This document shows positions 45,813 through 54,293 of a DNA stretch of 64,000 bases, piece by piece. This DNA is from Xanthomonas hydrangeae. Lineage in GTDB: Bacteria > Pseudomonadota > Gammaproteobacteria > Xanthomonadales > Xanthomonadaceae. The notes below the pieces were generated by a model, which saw only the letters and a list, made by a program, of their open reading frames with translations, was not told where the DNA came from and did no database searches. Numbering within the stretch: position 1 is the stretch's first letter; every line of letters starts with the position of its first letter. Location: NCBI GenBank assembly GCA_905142475.1, contig LR990730.1, positions 4,588,001 through 4,652,000 of the forward strand, given 5' to 3'. The translations under genes were made by a program, and so were the position numbers.

Positions 45813-47651
45813 TCACAACGAGCCGTCATGCACCTTGCGCGAGTCGAAGATGTAGAGGCGCACCGCACCCATGCCGGGCACGCGGACGACCTGTGAGGGT
45901 TTGCCATCGGCTGCAGGCTTGATCCAGCCCGCAGCAATCAGCTCACGCGCGGCTTGGCGCGCGTCATGGCCGGCGCACAATTCGCGGCGAAAAGCTTCGG
46001 GCAACACCATGTACTCGGTGACGCCCACCTCATCGAAGCGACGGAAACCAGCGCGCTCTCGCACGGGAAGACCGTCCGCTGCGCGGAATCGCTCAAGGCG
46101 GCTTTCGCCGTGAGCTTCGAAGAACGCGCGGATGCGCGACATCAACGCGTCAGTGTCAGCACTGCCGGAGCCGCCACGGCGCTGCAGCCAGGCTTGGAAG
46201 CAAGTCGCCACGCCTTTAGTTGCTTCGCCCTTCTGCCAGCCCGTCAGCTGGTGCCGGCAGGTACTGGCTAGCTCGCCGGCAAAGGCGACGATGGCGAATC
46301 GCTCTGCCACGCGGCGCACCTCGCCCGACGCGTTGTCCGGCACGTGCGTTGCCAGGAAGCGGTCTGTTGCCTCGCGCAGCCGCGCGGTGAGCTTTGGACT
46401 TTCCAGCCGCGTCAGGTATTCCATCCACAGCGGCCACGCCGAGCCGTAGGAGCGCGCCGCCGCGTCCTTGAGTAGGGCCGATAGCGCAGCGCCGTCGCCG
46501 GCGTCGTGGAGCCGCTCAAAGACGCCGTGGCCGGCCTCGGCCTCTGCCGGCACGTCCGCCAGGCGCACGGCCTGCCCTGCCCTGGCTTGCTTGCCAGCCT
46601 CGGCCATGTGTTGGGCCAAGCCCACCTCGCCTGCCGACAGGATCATGATGCGCCAGCGCGCAGCTGCGCGTGCGTCGCCCGCGCGATTCGCGCGGCTCTT
46701 GCCGTTCCCGTTGGCAAGCAAGTACGCCGCATCGCCGGCCTGCTTCGGATCGATCTGTGCCAGCTCGTCCAAGATCAGCGTCGCATCGTTGTGCAGCACC
46801 GCCACGCCTTCCAGCCCGTTGGCGGTGCTGCGCCACTCGCGGGCGTACTCTGACGGCCCTACGACGCTGGCGGCCACGCGTAGCGCGGTGGTCTTGCCGC
46901 TGCTACTGCCGCCGACGATGTGGAAGCCGCCACCCGTGGCGCCAGTGAAGCGCAGTAGCGGGCCGGCAAACATCGTCGCCACCGCCAGCACCAGCCGCGA
47001 GTTACCGGCGCAGCGTGCTGCCACTTCCCGTTTCCAATCGTCCAGCGAGCCAACCGCCGCGTAGTGATGCTGCAAGCCACCGCTGTGCTGGTAGACCAGC
47101 AACTCCTCGCCGGCACCGTAGCTCTCACCACTGGGCAGCACATAGCTGCTGTTATGCCAGCCCGGCACGGCCACATTGCGGGCACGTGCGTCGATGCGCT
47201 CTTGGATGATGTAGGCAAGCAGTCGCTGCATCGTGCTGCGGTGCGCGGACATCTCCACACCACCGGCTGCCAACTGGCGGACGAACTCCCGTGGGTCGCC
47301 CACCAGCATTTCTGCCGGCGCGGCCCACTGGTGGCGATGACCATCGGCGTCGGTCCAGCTCAGCAGCCGGCCCCACTCCTCACTTTGGCTATTGCGGGTC
47401 TTGGCCTCGACTTTGAGCGGCGAGCAGATGAATTGCGGTTCTGCCTGCTCGCCGTCCTCGTTGACGCCGACGTAGAACACGCCGGCATCGCTCAGGCGAT
47501 AGTGCGGCTTGGCTCCGGCAGCGCTATCGGCGCATGCCTTGCTGGTCCCACTGCCCTTGCGCACGGCCGCCTCGATCGAGCTGCGCACAGCCTTTTTGCC
47601 CACCGTTTTGGCAGCATCGTTGAAGTCTACGGATTTGATGGTGTTGCTCAT
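45813..47651 (-). CDS. DUF927-type helicase/ATPase of a P4-like element
   Basis: The 612-residue protein contains a P-loop ATPase domain with Walker A GGSSSGKTTA (about 247-256) and a Walker B-like TLILDELAQIDP (about 297-308). It matches the DUF927 superfamily of phage and satellite helicases. An N-terminal region (RLSDAGVFYVGVNEDGEQAE) precedes it, and a winged-helix-like C-terminus (AARELIAAGWIKPAADGKP) may bind DNA. It probably unwinds the origin of the island together with the TOPRIM protein encoded just upstream. ATG 47651 has GGAG; the extension to 47681 is not conserved. Confidence 0.85.
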   Translation of the reverse strand: MSNTIKSVDFNDAAKTVGKKAVRSSIEAAVRKGSGTSKACADSAAGAKPHYRLSDAGVFYVGVNEDGEQAEPQFICSPLKVEAKTRNSQSEEWGRLLSWTDADGHRHQWAAPAEMLVGDPREFVRQLAAGGVEMSAHRSTMQRLLAYIIQERIDARARNVAVPGWHNSSYVLPSGESYGAGEELLVYQHSGGLQHHYAAVGSLDDWKREVAARCAGNSRLVLAVATMFAGPLLRFTGATGGGFHIVGGSSSGKTTALRVAASVVGPSEYAREWRSTANGLEGVAVLHNDATLILDELAQIDPKQAGDAAYLLANGNGKSRANRAGDARAAARWRIMILSAGEVGLAQHMAEAGKQARAGQAVRLADVPAEAEAGHGVFERLHDAGDGAALSALLKDAAARSYGSAWPLWMEYLTRLESPKLTARLREATDRFLATHVPDNASGEVRRVAERFAIVAFAGELASTCRHQLTGWQKGEATKGVATCFQAWLQRRGGSGSADTDALMSRIRAFFEAHGESRLERFRAADGLPVRERAGFRRFDEVGVTEYMVLPEAFRRELCAGHDARQAARELIAAGWIKPAADGKPSQVVRVPGMGAVRLYIFDSRKVHDGSL

Positions 47652-47717
47652 GCACGAGGCTCCATTGCCACGTCGGCGCATCGCGCCTTGGGTTGAAGGG
47701 TCACAAAAGTGAGGCGC

Positions 47718-48554
47718 TTAGGAGTGATCGGGTGAGCGCGGTGGCAGTGCTACGACGCCGCCAACCGCGTGCGCTGCGCGCTGGGCATTGGCTAGGCCCG
47801 GATTAATGCCGCGGCACAACGCAGTCGCCGCGTCGTCGTCCGCGCACAGCACAATCAAGGCGTCGGGAAATTTGCTGCGTAGCTCCCGGGCCACCGGTTC
47901 GAGGTTGCCGGCGTCGAAGGCCACGGCAGTTGGATAGCCCGTCGCCTCATAGATGCTGGCAGCGGTGGCATAGCCTTCGGCAATGCAAACCACCTCCGAG
48001 ACCTCTCGCCCGATGGCGTAATACAGGCCACGCTTCCGACCGCCTGCGAGGAAGCGCTTGCTTCCATCGGCCGCGATGGTCTGCATGCTCCATAGGTGCC
48101 CTTCGGCGTCGCGCATGGGCACCAACAGATGCCCATGCGATTGCCGTAGCCCGTGGGATGACACGCCCTTGGCGACCAGATAGGCATGCGTCGCGCTGGC
48201 AGCATCCGCCTGCCGCCATTGCGCCAATGCCACCTCGCGTGCCGCTGCGTGGCGCCGCGCACATTCGGCCTGCTGTTGCCGCTGCACGCGGCGCGCTTTC
48301 TCGCGGATCTCCGCCAATTCCGCAGCCGATAGCGAACCACCCTCGCTGTCACGCCATTGCGCGCTCGCGCCGGTCTTCCAGTTGCCATAGGCGCCGGCCA
48401 GCGGCGGACCAGCATGCAGGACGTACCAGCCACTGCGCTGACCACTGCCATCGCCTTCGGCACGTACGCGCCGGAGACGACCATCGGCAACAACAGACGC
48501 CACCAACAAGCCTGCCGATTGCATGGCAACCACGAAACCGTCAGCACGACGCAT
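47718..48554 (-). CDS. TOPRIM-domain primase-like protein
   Basis: The 278-residue protein has a TOPRIM domain in its C-terminal half: VVCIAEGYATAASIYEATGY with the catalytic Glu, and ALIVLCADDDAATA with the DxD-type acidic cluster. The N-terminal half is basic and helical. This is the primase part found in P4-type replication modules. It overlaps the upstream gene by 14 bases and is followed by the helicase gene, so primase and helicase activities are split between two proteins that P4 alpha combines in one. Confidence 0.85.
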   Translation of the reverse strand: MRRADGFVVAMQSAGLLVASVVADGRLRRVRAEGDGSGQRSGWYVLHAGPPLAGAYGNWKTGASAQWRDSEGGSLSAAELAEIREKARRVQRQQQAECARRHAAAREVALAQWRQADAASATHAYLVAKGVSSHGLRQSHGHLLVPMRDAEGHLWSMQTIAADGSKRFLAGGRKRGLYYAIGREVSEVVCIAEGYATAASIYEATGYPTAVAFDAGNLEPVARELRSKFPDALIVLCADDDAATALCRGINPGLANAQRAAHAVGGVVALPPRSPDHS

Positions 48555-49191
48555 CGTCAGCCACCAACTCGGTGCTATGTGTGGCGTCGTTCATGACCGC
48601 AGCCAGATCTTCATGGATGTAGAGCGTGCTGGCGGCCATCGACTCGAACGACAGCGCCATGCGTTCGGCCATGCCATCGCCCATGCCGCTCAACATCAAC
48701 GCCGTCCAGCGGGCACGCCTGAGCCGGTTGTAGCTGTCCTCACTCATCCAATAGCCGAACGGCAATTCGGGTGCAGTGCACGCGCATGGTGCCGCTGCAT
48801 CGCTGGCCGCTCGCTCGGCCTGGATGTCCTCCAATTGCAAAGCCATGCAGTCCTCGAACTGCTTCTGTGATTGGGCGGGGGTGAACAGCGACAGGCGGCA
48901 CTGCACGCGCTTAAAAACGCGGGCCAGCTCTGTGCACTCATGTTCCAGAGGCTCGAAAAAGCGCGTGCGCAACCGATCTTCAAGCGGATGGCCCTGCAGC
49001 ACTTCATCGAGCTCTGCGCGTGCGGTTGCCAGGTGCTTTTCGGCCTTGCAACGCAGGCGATCGATGCGGTGTGCTAAGCGCAAGATCTTCTCCGTGCGCT
49101 CGGCGTCAAGCACCGCATCTAGAATCGTGGCGCTCACTTGGCCGTCGCCCATGTTGGGTACGCCCGACAGTCCAACGGTCTCGTGCGTCAT
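48541..49191 (-). CDS. Hypothetical protein upstream of the primase gene
   Basis: The 216-residue protein is helical and charged (ERTEKILRLAHRIDRLRCKA; RVFKRVQCRLSLFTPAQSQ) with an acidic C-terminus. No domain is recognised. Its 3' end overlaps the primase-like gene by 14 bases and its ATG overlaps the preceding small gene in an ATGA junction, so it belongs firmly to the operon. Confidence 0.68.
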   Translation of the reverse strand: MTHETVGLSGVPNMGDGQVSATILDAVLDAERTEKILRLAHRIDRLRCKAEKHLATARAELDEVLQGHPLEDRLRTRFFEPLEHECTELARVFKRVQCRLSLFTPAQSQKQFEDCMALQLEDIQAERAASDAAAPCACTAPELPFGYWMSEDSYNRLRRARWTALMLSGMGDGMAERMALSFESMAASTLYIHEDLAAVMNDATHSTELVADDASC

Positions 49192-49403
49192 GGGGTGACC
49201 TCCACGCTGCCGACCATCATCAAAAGCTCGCCCAGCGACAGGTCTTCCATGGAACCGGCGCGACGCTCAAGTGCCTCGACCAGCTGGAACAGCGCCGTCA
49301 TTGGCATTTCGTAGATGCGCAGCAGCTGACGGGTCGCACTGAACAAGTCGTGCATCACCGCATCGTCGTTACCGACCAGGGCATCGAGGTGCGAACCGAT
49401 CAT
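49188..49403 (-). CDS. Hypothetical small protein (71 aa)
   Basis: ATG 49403 begins MIGSHLDALVGNDDAVMHDL, a helical 71-residue protein whose stop overlaps the next gene's start by 4 bases. The longer open frame upstream (to 49526) lies over the neighbouring gene and is not real. It resembles small proteins in P4-like islands but no function is known. Confidence 0.62.
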   Translation of the reverse strand: MIGSHLDALVGNDDAVMHDLFSATRQLLRIYEMPMTALFQLVEALERRAGSMEDLSLGELLMMVGSVEVTP

Positions 49404-49609
49404 CGCGTAACCTCCTGCGCGGCGGCGGCAATGGCCTGCTGGATCTCGGCCAGCGTCAGAGCGTCGGGCTGCTTTCCGGTGGCTTGCAGGCACGCATCGA
49501 GCGCTAGCCAACGGGTGTGATCCCAATCGAGGGTGTCGGCGATCTCGCCAAAATGATGGGCAATGCGGACGCTGAAACGCGTAGGCGCAACTAGGGTGTC
49601 GTGAGACAT
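49400..49609 (-). CDS. Hypothetical small protein (69 aa)
   Basis: The 69-residue protein starts MSHDTLVAPTRFSVRIAHHF at ATG 49609, with GAGG seven bases upstream, and overlaps the next gene by 4 bases. It is helical and acidic toward the end. It is the first protein gene after the hairpin-rich leader at 49640-49860. No family is recognised. Confidence 0.62.
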   Translation of the reverse strand: MSHDTLVAPTRFSVRIAHHFGEIADTLDWDHTRWLALDACLQATGKQPDALTLAEIQQAIAAAAQEVTR

Positions 49610-49639
49610 GGCTGATTCCTCATGTAGGTCGGAATCCGC

Positions 49640-49860
49640 CGCCCCGCTGCAAAACGGGGTGACGGACGGTACGCGGTTTGCAGACCGGCATGAGGACCGG
49701 CAGGCCTTGCGGCCTCCGCGCACCGCCCGCCATAGAACTGGCAAGCAGTCGCCCGCGACGACACAGCGGGCGATAAAAAAGCGCCGTGCATCGATCGATG
49801 GGCGCTGGTGCGCCTCATGTGTCGGGCTGCAAAACCCGGTCGCCGATTGTGCGGCGACGT
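49640..49860 (-). ncRNA. Hairpin-rich leader, possible antisense immunity RNA (C4/P4-like)
   Basis: Read on the minus strand, two hairpins have the same 8-nt loop TTTTGCAG on different stems: CGGG/CCCG (49838-49823) and CCCCG/CGGGG (49659-49642). Both are followed after a gap by ACATGAGG. Other stems are GTCGCCG/CGGCGAC (49859-49840) and CGCCCGC/GCGGGCG near 49750-49775. P4 and P1/P7 control replication with short RNAs from such leaders, so a control RNA here is plausible; no coding sequence is supported. Confidence 0.35.
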
Positions 49861-49902
49861 GGGAATGCTGCTCGCTCTGACCGGGGCTTGTCAACTCCAA
49901 CA

Positions 49903-50184
49903 TCAAGATACCTTTACCGCCGCGTGCTGCTCTGCCAGCTTGGCTTTGAACGCTGCTTTTTCGGCGGCACTACTGACGGGCAGAAAAATGTCGTCGCTCG
50001 GGCAAGCGCTTGGGGAAATGGTGCGCACGATTTCGGTGTAGGCGGTGAAGGTGTGCCCGCACAGCGCGTTGCGACACTGAAGCATCGATTCACGGAGCAG
50101 CTTGTTATGCGACACGCTCGTCCGAACGATGGCGGCAGCGTCACAGTGCGGGCAGCGAAGGAAAGCGCGGGCGCGAGTGGTCAT
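49903..50184 (-). CDS. Ogr/Delta-like zinc-finger transcriptional activator
   Basis: The 93-residue protein has the zinc finger of the P2 Ogr / P4 Delta family: CPHC (11-14) and CRNALCGHTF with Cys37 and Cys42. The following segment AYTEIVRTISPS matches the conserved stretch after the finger. These proteins activate late promoters, often of a helper phage. It points to a P4-like satellite origin for the island. It lies eight bases after a small upstream gene. Confidence 0.85.
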   Translation of the reverse strand: MTTRARAFLRCPHCDAAAIVRTSVSHNKLLRESMLQCRNALCGHTFTAYTEIVRTISPSACPSDDIFLPVSSAAEKAAFKAKLAEQHAAVKVS

Positions 50185-50191
50185 GGGCGCC

Positions 50192-50389
50192 TCAGCAATC
50201 GGTCAAGATGGTGGGAGTGCCGCGCGTCAACACGATCTCGCCAATCCGACCAGGCCGGTGATGGGTGAAGTGCAAGCCAAGGTTCGGCTGCGCGATTGCC
50301 GTGCGCAGGTGTTCGGCAAGAAACTCGGCTTCGGCGCGCGTCAACGTGAAGCGCTTGCCGGAGATGGTCAGGTGGATGTCGTCAGTCAT
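50192..50389 (-). CDS. Hypothetical small protein (65 aa)
   Basis: A 65-residue protein (MTDDIHLTISGKRFTLTRAE) with a likely beta-alpha start and no recognised domain. Its ATG overlaps the stop of the AlpA gene by 4 bases and its stop lies eight bases before the Ogr/Delta gene, placing it in the regulatory operon of the island. Confidence 0.62.
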   Translation of the reverse strand: MTDDIHLTISGKRFTLTRAEAEFLAEHLRTAIAQPNLGLHFTHHRPGRIGEIVLTRGTPTILTDC

Positions 50390-50700
50390 GACTGTGCTCG
50401 CGGATGGGTGGCGGGAATCTGGGCTGCAATCCAGGCATCAACGTCTGACTCAAGCCAGACCGTGACACGGGGAGAGAGCGGGATGGATTTGGGGAACCGG
50501 CCGCGATCCATGAGCCAGTAAAGGTGGGATCGAGAGATGCCGGTGCGGCTGAGCACTTCGGGCTTACGCAAGAAGCGTTCGCCGCGGCCGGCATCGGGGC
50601 GTGGTGCGTTGGCCGGCGTGCCCGGCGGGGCGGCGGGTGTTGTGCGGGAAGCAAGCATTGTGTGAGGTGGCGCTTTGACCTGCTGGTCAACGACTGCCAT
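50386..50700 (-). CDS. AlpA-family excisionase/regulator
   Basis: The C-terminal 55 residues are a clear AlpA/HTH_17 domain: FLRKPEVLSRTGISRSHLYW, then GRFPKSIPLSPRVTVWLESD and VDAWIAAQI. AlpA proteins regulate integrase expression or excision of P4-like islands. The N-terminus is low-complexity, and no start has a strong ribosome site; ATG 50700, ATG 50658 and GTG 50748 are all possible. It lies on the integrase strand, separated from that gene by a gap with GTTAC repeats. Confidence 0.8.
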   Translation of the reverse strand: MAVVDQQVKAPPHTMLASRTTPAAPPGTPANAPRPDAGRGERFLRKPEVLSRTGISRSHLYWLMDRGRFPKSIPLSPRVTVWLESDVDAWIAAQIPATHPRAQS

Positions 50701-51097
50701 GTGTTTTGGGCTTGCCAAGAGACTAGAAGCCGGCGCGGCGGAGTTCACGCGACTGGCTGTGTAAAAAACTTTTTTACAAACTCTGTTGGACGCGGCCGGA
50801 ATCTGACGGACAACGGGCAGGCGTTGCCGCCCCGCGTTGACTATGCGAGCAAAGGCACTGACGTGGAGGAGTGGCGGTATGGCTGGCGAACACCAGCAAC
50901 CAACTGGCAGCGCACGGCGACGCCCGCGCCTGCTGAGGTCCGCACGGGCCTAGCGAAGAAGGAATTCGGCTCCAGAGAAGAGGCTCGCCGGAGACACATC
51001 TCGGCTGAACTCGCCAACCTGCGTCGCGCGAGGCGCGGCCGACGTAAGCGTCCGGGGGGGTCCCGCATCGTCCCAAGGCGAAGCGCTCGCTACACGA

Positions 51098-51198
51098 GTT
51101 ACAGGGCGTTACTCAGCAATCGAACACCCGCAGCCATCATCTAAGATGCTGGAATTATTGACTTATTTCCGTAGCGTTACGCGCGTTACAGCTGTTAC
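51098..51198. repeat. Cluster of five GTTAC motifs (iteron-like)
   Basis: GTTAC lies at 51098, 51108, 51176, 51185 and 51194, spaced 9-10 bases within two groups. It is the reverse complement of the GTAAC motif clustered at 39043-39152. The stretch 50749-51241 holds no supported gene and sits between AlpA and the integrase, where origin or excision sites would be expected. Confidence 0.55.
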
Positions 51199-51241
51199 CC
51201 CGAGAAATGGCATGTTCGGAAATAAAGTGGGCAAACAGCGG

Positions 51242-52432
51242 CTAGATGGATGCCCTGAGACTGTCCAAGTAGTCCGCCCAGGCTTGCATCATCTTCCGGC
51301 GCTCGACCAGATGAGCAGTGCGGTTGTAGGCGCGTCCGTTGGGATCTCGAACGGCATGCGCAAGCTGGTGCTCAATGTAGTCGGGACGAAAGCCCAGAAC
51401 CTCGTCCAAGACTGTGCGTGCCATTGCTCGGAAGCCATGACCCGTCATCGTGTCCGAGTCGTAGCCCAGCCGCCGCAGCGCCGCATTGATGGTGTTCTCG
51501 CTCATCGGCCGCCCTCTCCCACGCACGCTAGGGAAAACGAACTCACCACGCCCCGTCAGCGGCTGTAGGTCGCGCAAGATCGCAACCGCTTGCAAGGACA
51601 ATGGAACCACGTGGGACTGAGCGGTCTTGCTCGCAATGAATCGCCATTCGCTCGAATCAAGATCAATGTTCTCCCAGCGTGCTCGCCTCAGTTCCCCTGG
51701 GCGTACAAATACGAGCGGGGCCAGTTGCAGTGCTCCCATCACCACTGGTGAACCACGATAGCCGTGGATTGCTCGCAGGAGTTCACCCACTAGGGCTGGC
51801 TCAGTCACGCTTGCGAAGTGGCGACCTATCGGAGGAGTCAACGCACCTCTAAGGTCAGAAGCTGGGTCTCGTTCGGCCCTACCAGTGGCAATGGCGTAGC
51901 GGAATACCTGCCCGGCCAGCATCCGGGCGCGGTGAGCGGTTTCCACCGCCCCGCGTGACTCAATCTTTCGTAGCGCTTCTAACAAGTCACGAGCAGATAT
52001 TTCAGCTATGGGGCGGCTGCCAATGTATGGACCAAGATCTTTTTGAAGGAGGCGACGTTCACGCACGACTGAGCCTGCAGAAAGCTTGTTAGCTCGCATA
52101 GCCAAATGCTCTGTAGCAACCGCTTCGAATGTATTGGCCGATCGCTCGAACGTTGCGGATTTCTCAGCCTTGCGCTGCTCGCCAGGATCAATGCCTTCGG
52201 CCAATAACTTGCGCGCCGCCGCATGCCGCTCACGTGCCGTAGCCAAGCTGACATCCGGGTATGTCCCAAGCGATAGCGTGTTCCGCTTGCTCGTCACCGG
52301 TCGCCGATAGTCCCAACGCCACCACTTGGCACCGTCAGGGCGTAGAAGCAGATACAGGCCACCTCCATCGCGAAGCTTCTGCACGGCTGCGGTGGGTTTT
52401 GCCTTGCGGATAGCAGTGTCGGTCAACGGCAT
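51242..52432 (-). CDS. Tyrosine-type integrase (P4 family)
   Basis: The 396-residue protein begins with the DUF4102-type arm-binding domain (MPLTDTAIRKAKPTAAVQKL; DGGGLYLLL; LGTYPDVSLATARE). A core-binding SAM-like region follows, then the catalytic domain: RPGELRRARW with the first Arg, HGFRAMARTVL with His and Arg, HAVRDPNGRAYNR with the terminal His/Tyr. Catalytic residues are all present. ATG 52432 is used rather than the longer frame. It lies 167 bases from a tRNA 3' fragment, its probable attachment site. Confidence 0.93.
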   Translation of the reverse strand: MPLTDTAIRKAKPTAAVQKLRDGGGLYLLLRPDGAKWWRWDYRRPVTSKRNTLSLGTYPDVSLATARERHAAARKLLAEGIDPGEQRKAEKSATFERSANTFEAVATEHLAMRANKLSAGSVVRERRLLQKDLGPYIGSRPIAEISARDLLEALRKIESRGAVETAHRARMLAGQVFRYAIATGRAERDPASDLRGALTPPIGRHFASVTEPALVGELLRAIHGYRGSPVVMGALQLAPLVFVRPGELRRARWENIDLDSSEWRFIASKTAQSHVVPLSLQAVAILRDLQPLTGRGEFVFPSVRGRGRPMSENTINAALRRLGYDSDTMTGHGFRAMARTVLDEVLGFRPDYIEHQLAHAVRDPNGRAYNRTAHLVERRKMMQAWADYLDSLRASI

Positions 52433-52598
52433 GATGGCGGTAAGTGGGTACAGAGCGCGATAGCTTACCGCCAAAGCTACCGCCAGCAGATTTGGGATTG
52501 GAGCAGATTGCATAGGACGCTAGAGGACACAAAAAAGGCCGAAATCCCTTGTATTTCTAGGAATTTCAGCTTCTATAGGACGCTATAGGATATGCAAT

Positions 52599-52645
52599 TG
52601 GTGGGCCCACCAGGATTCGAACCTGGAACCAAAGGATTATGAGTC
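52599..52645 (-). other. 3' fragment of a tRNA with CAU anticodon (attachment site)
   Basis: Minus-strand bases 52645-52599 read GACTCATAATCCTTTGG, then the T-arm GGTTCGAATCC, then GGGCCCACCA. This is the anticodon arm (CAU), variable and T arms and the acceptor 3' strand of a tRNA-Met or tRNA-Ile2. The D arm and 5' acceptor strand are absent; the match stops at 52645. It is what integration into the 3' half of a tRNA leaves behind. The gene itself cannot work. Confidence 0.78.
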
Positions 52646-52836
52646 ACCGTGTTTTTATATATAAATCAATAACTTATAAATATTATTTTTCCCGACCAAT
52701 AATCAACTGACACTGGGACGCCAAGGTCCCCGACGTCATTTTTCCCGGCGCACATTGAACGTAACATCTGCAGACCGGTGCGGCGCCATCAAGACCACCC
52801 AAAGTCCTATCTTCTCTGAACCTAAGTAGGGTGCGC

Positions 52837-53724
52837 CTAACGGCGCTGTCCAAAAAGCTCTATGAGAACCGACCTAAGCCATTGAACTCCATCATCACGC
52901 CTACTCCTTTCATGCCAGTGAACGCGGATGTCAAACGTCGGTGCTTTGATGGGGAAAGCGGCGACACGGCTTGATGAGGTCCGGGTTAGGACTGATGCTG
53001 CTATTTCTGGAACGGTCAACAAGTAGTTGCTACTTCCCAGCACTTCCTCTATCGCCGAGTAATGCGGGACGCTCAAGCCGATGCGCCTATTGATCCCTCT
53101 TGCCCTCAGCAGCCCTTCTAGAAGGTCGTGACCACTACTCGCAGAATCGATCACAAGGTGCTCTGCTGCCGAGAAGGTAGCGAGATCAAGTTTCGTTTTC
53201 GCCAGTGGATGCTTATCACGCATGACAGTCACATACTTCTCCGCCAGTAAAGTCCGTGCGTGTACCCGTCCCCGAATCATCGGTAGGGATCCGATGGCCA
53301 GCTCTACGTCACCAGCCCCGAGCGCTGACTCGATCGTCTCCCAGCCAAAGTTTCGCACGGTCAAGCGCACACCTGGTGCGACTTCTCTGATATGAGAGAT
53401 TAGCCTCGGGAGGAAGACAAGCTGACCGATGTCCGACATGTGGATCTTGAAAACCCGATCAGATCGAGTTGCATCAAAGCCGAACGGTTGTGAGAGGGCA
53501 AGGCGTAGGTCATCCGACAACGGCTGAACCTTGTCCCGCAACGCCAAGGCGGCCTCAGTTGGCCTGATCCCGTAGCGTGATCTTACAAACAATTCGTCTC
53601 CCACAGCGGCGCGCCATCGCTGGATCATCTGGGATATCGATGATTGACTGATGCCTAGCTGCACTGCTACTCGGGTCAGGTTGCGTGCCTCGCAAATCAT
53701 GCAGAAAACTTTGAGCTCTGCCAA
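52837..53724 (-). CDS. LysR-family regulator of the AT-rich module
   Basis: The protein has a LysR HTH (EARNLTRVAVQLGISQSSIS) and effector domain (HMSDIGQLVFLPRLISHI; GVRLTVRNFGWETIESALG). The start shown is TTG 53724, 295 residues. In the same frame, an ATT 27 bases upstream would begin MDSTYNW if it were ATG, so the true start may have been mutated or be non-standard. It is divergent from a RidA-family reading frame and near a quinone-reductase gene. The surrounding DNA is richer in A+T than the flanks. Confidence 0.82.
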   Translation of the reverse strand: MAELKVFCMICEARNLTRVAVQLGISQSSISQMIQRWRAAVGDELFVRSRYGIRPTEAALALRDKVQPLSDDLRLALSQPFGFDATRSDRVFKIHMSDIGQLVFLPRLISHIREVAPGVRLTVRNFGWETIESALGAGDVELAIGSLPMIRGRVHARTLLAEKYVTVMRDKHPLAKTKLDLATFSAAEHLVIDSASSGHDLLEGLLRARGINRRIGLSVPHYSAIEEVLGSSNYLLTVPEIAASVLTRTSSSRVAAFPIKAPTFDIRVHWHERSRRDDGVQWLRSVLIELFGQRR

Positions 53725-53840
53725 GCTCCAGTTATAAGTGGAATCAATATTGGAATCTGCATATCGCCCGCCTACAAATTTCTGGCAAGACTATCCTAGC
53801 TGCGTCGCCGCCACTAGGAGTAGATAGGAATAGGCCGGAC

Positions 53841-54242
53841 CAAACACTTGTTCGCAAGATCGCTGCGCCAGAAGCGCCAGCAGCACTGGGCAGTTATTCT
53901 CAGGGATGCAGGACCGGTGATCTGGTTTTTACATCTGGCCAAATAGGCCTCGATCCGCTGACGTTAAAGCTTGTAGAAGGTGGTATTGAGGCACAAATTC
54001 GTCAAACTTTTGCAAATATAAAGGCCATTTGCGAGGCCGCCGGTGCCTCACTGCAGTCGATTGTTAAGCTGACCGTTTTCTTAGTTCATAAGGAAGATTG
54101 GGGACACGTCAATCGCATCATGAATGAATTATTTGGCGATTCCTTTCCCTCCCGCACAGCGGTGGGAGTCGTATGGCTTCCTTTGGATGCAATTGTAGAG
54201 ATTGAAGCAGTAGCTGCGACTAAGAGCTCTGATGCAGGGTAA
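53841..54242 (+). pseudogene. RidA-family reading frame without a standard start codon
   Basis: From about 53850 to the stop at 54240 the frame encodes a full-length-looking RidA protein: LGSYSQGCRTGDLVFTSGQI, TFANIKAICEAAGASLQSIV, PSRTAVGVVWLP and VEIEAVAA, including the family arginine and glutamate. Yet no ATG, GTG or TTG lies in frame between the preceding stop (53712) and the conserved core. Either a rare start such as ATT is used or the start was lost. RidA proteins hydrolyse reactive enamine/imine intermediates. It lies between the LysR and quinone-reductase genes. Confidence 0.7.
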
Positions 54243-54293
54243 ATTTTCTTGAATCAATAAATCACCTCTTTTTAAATTAGCGAGCACTATTAA

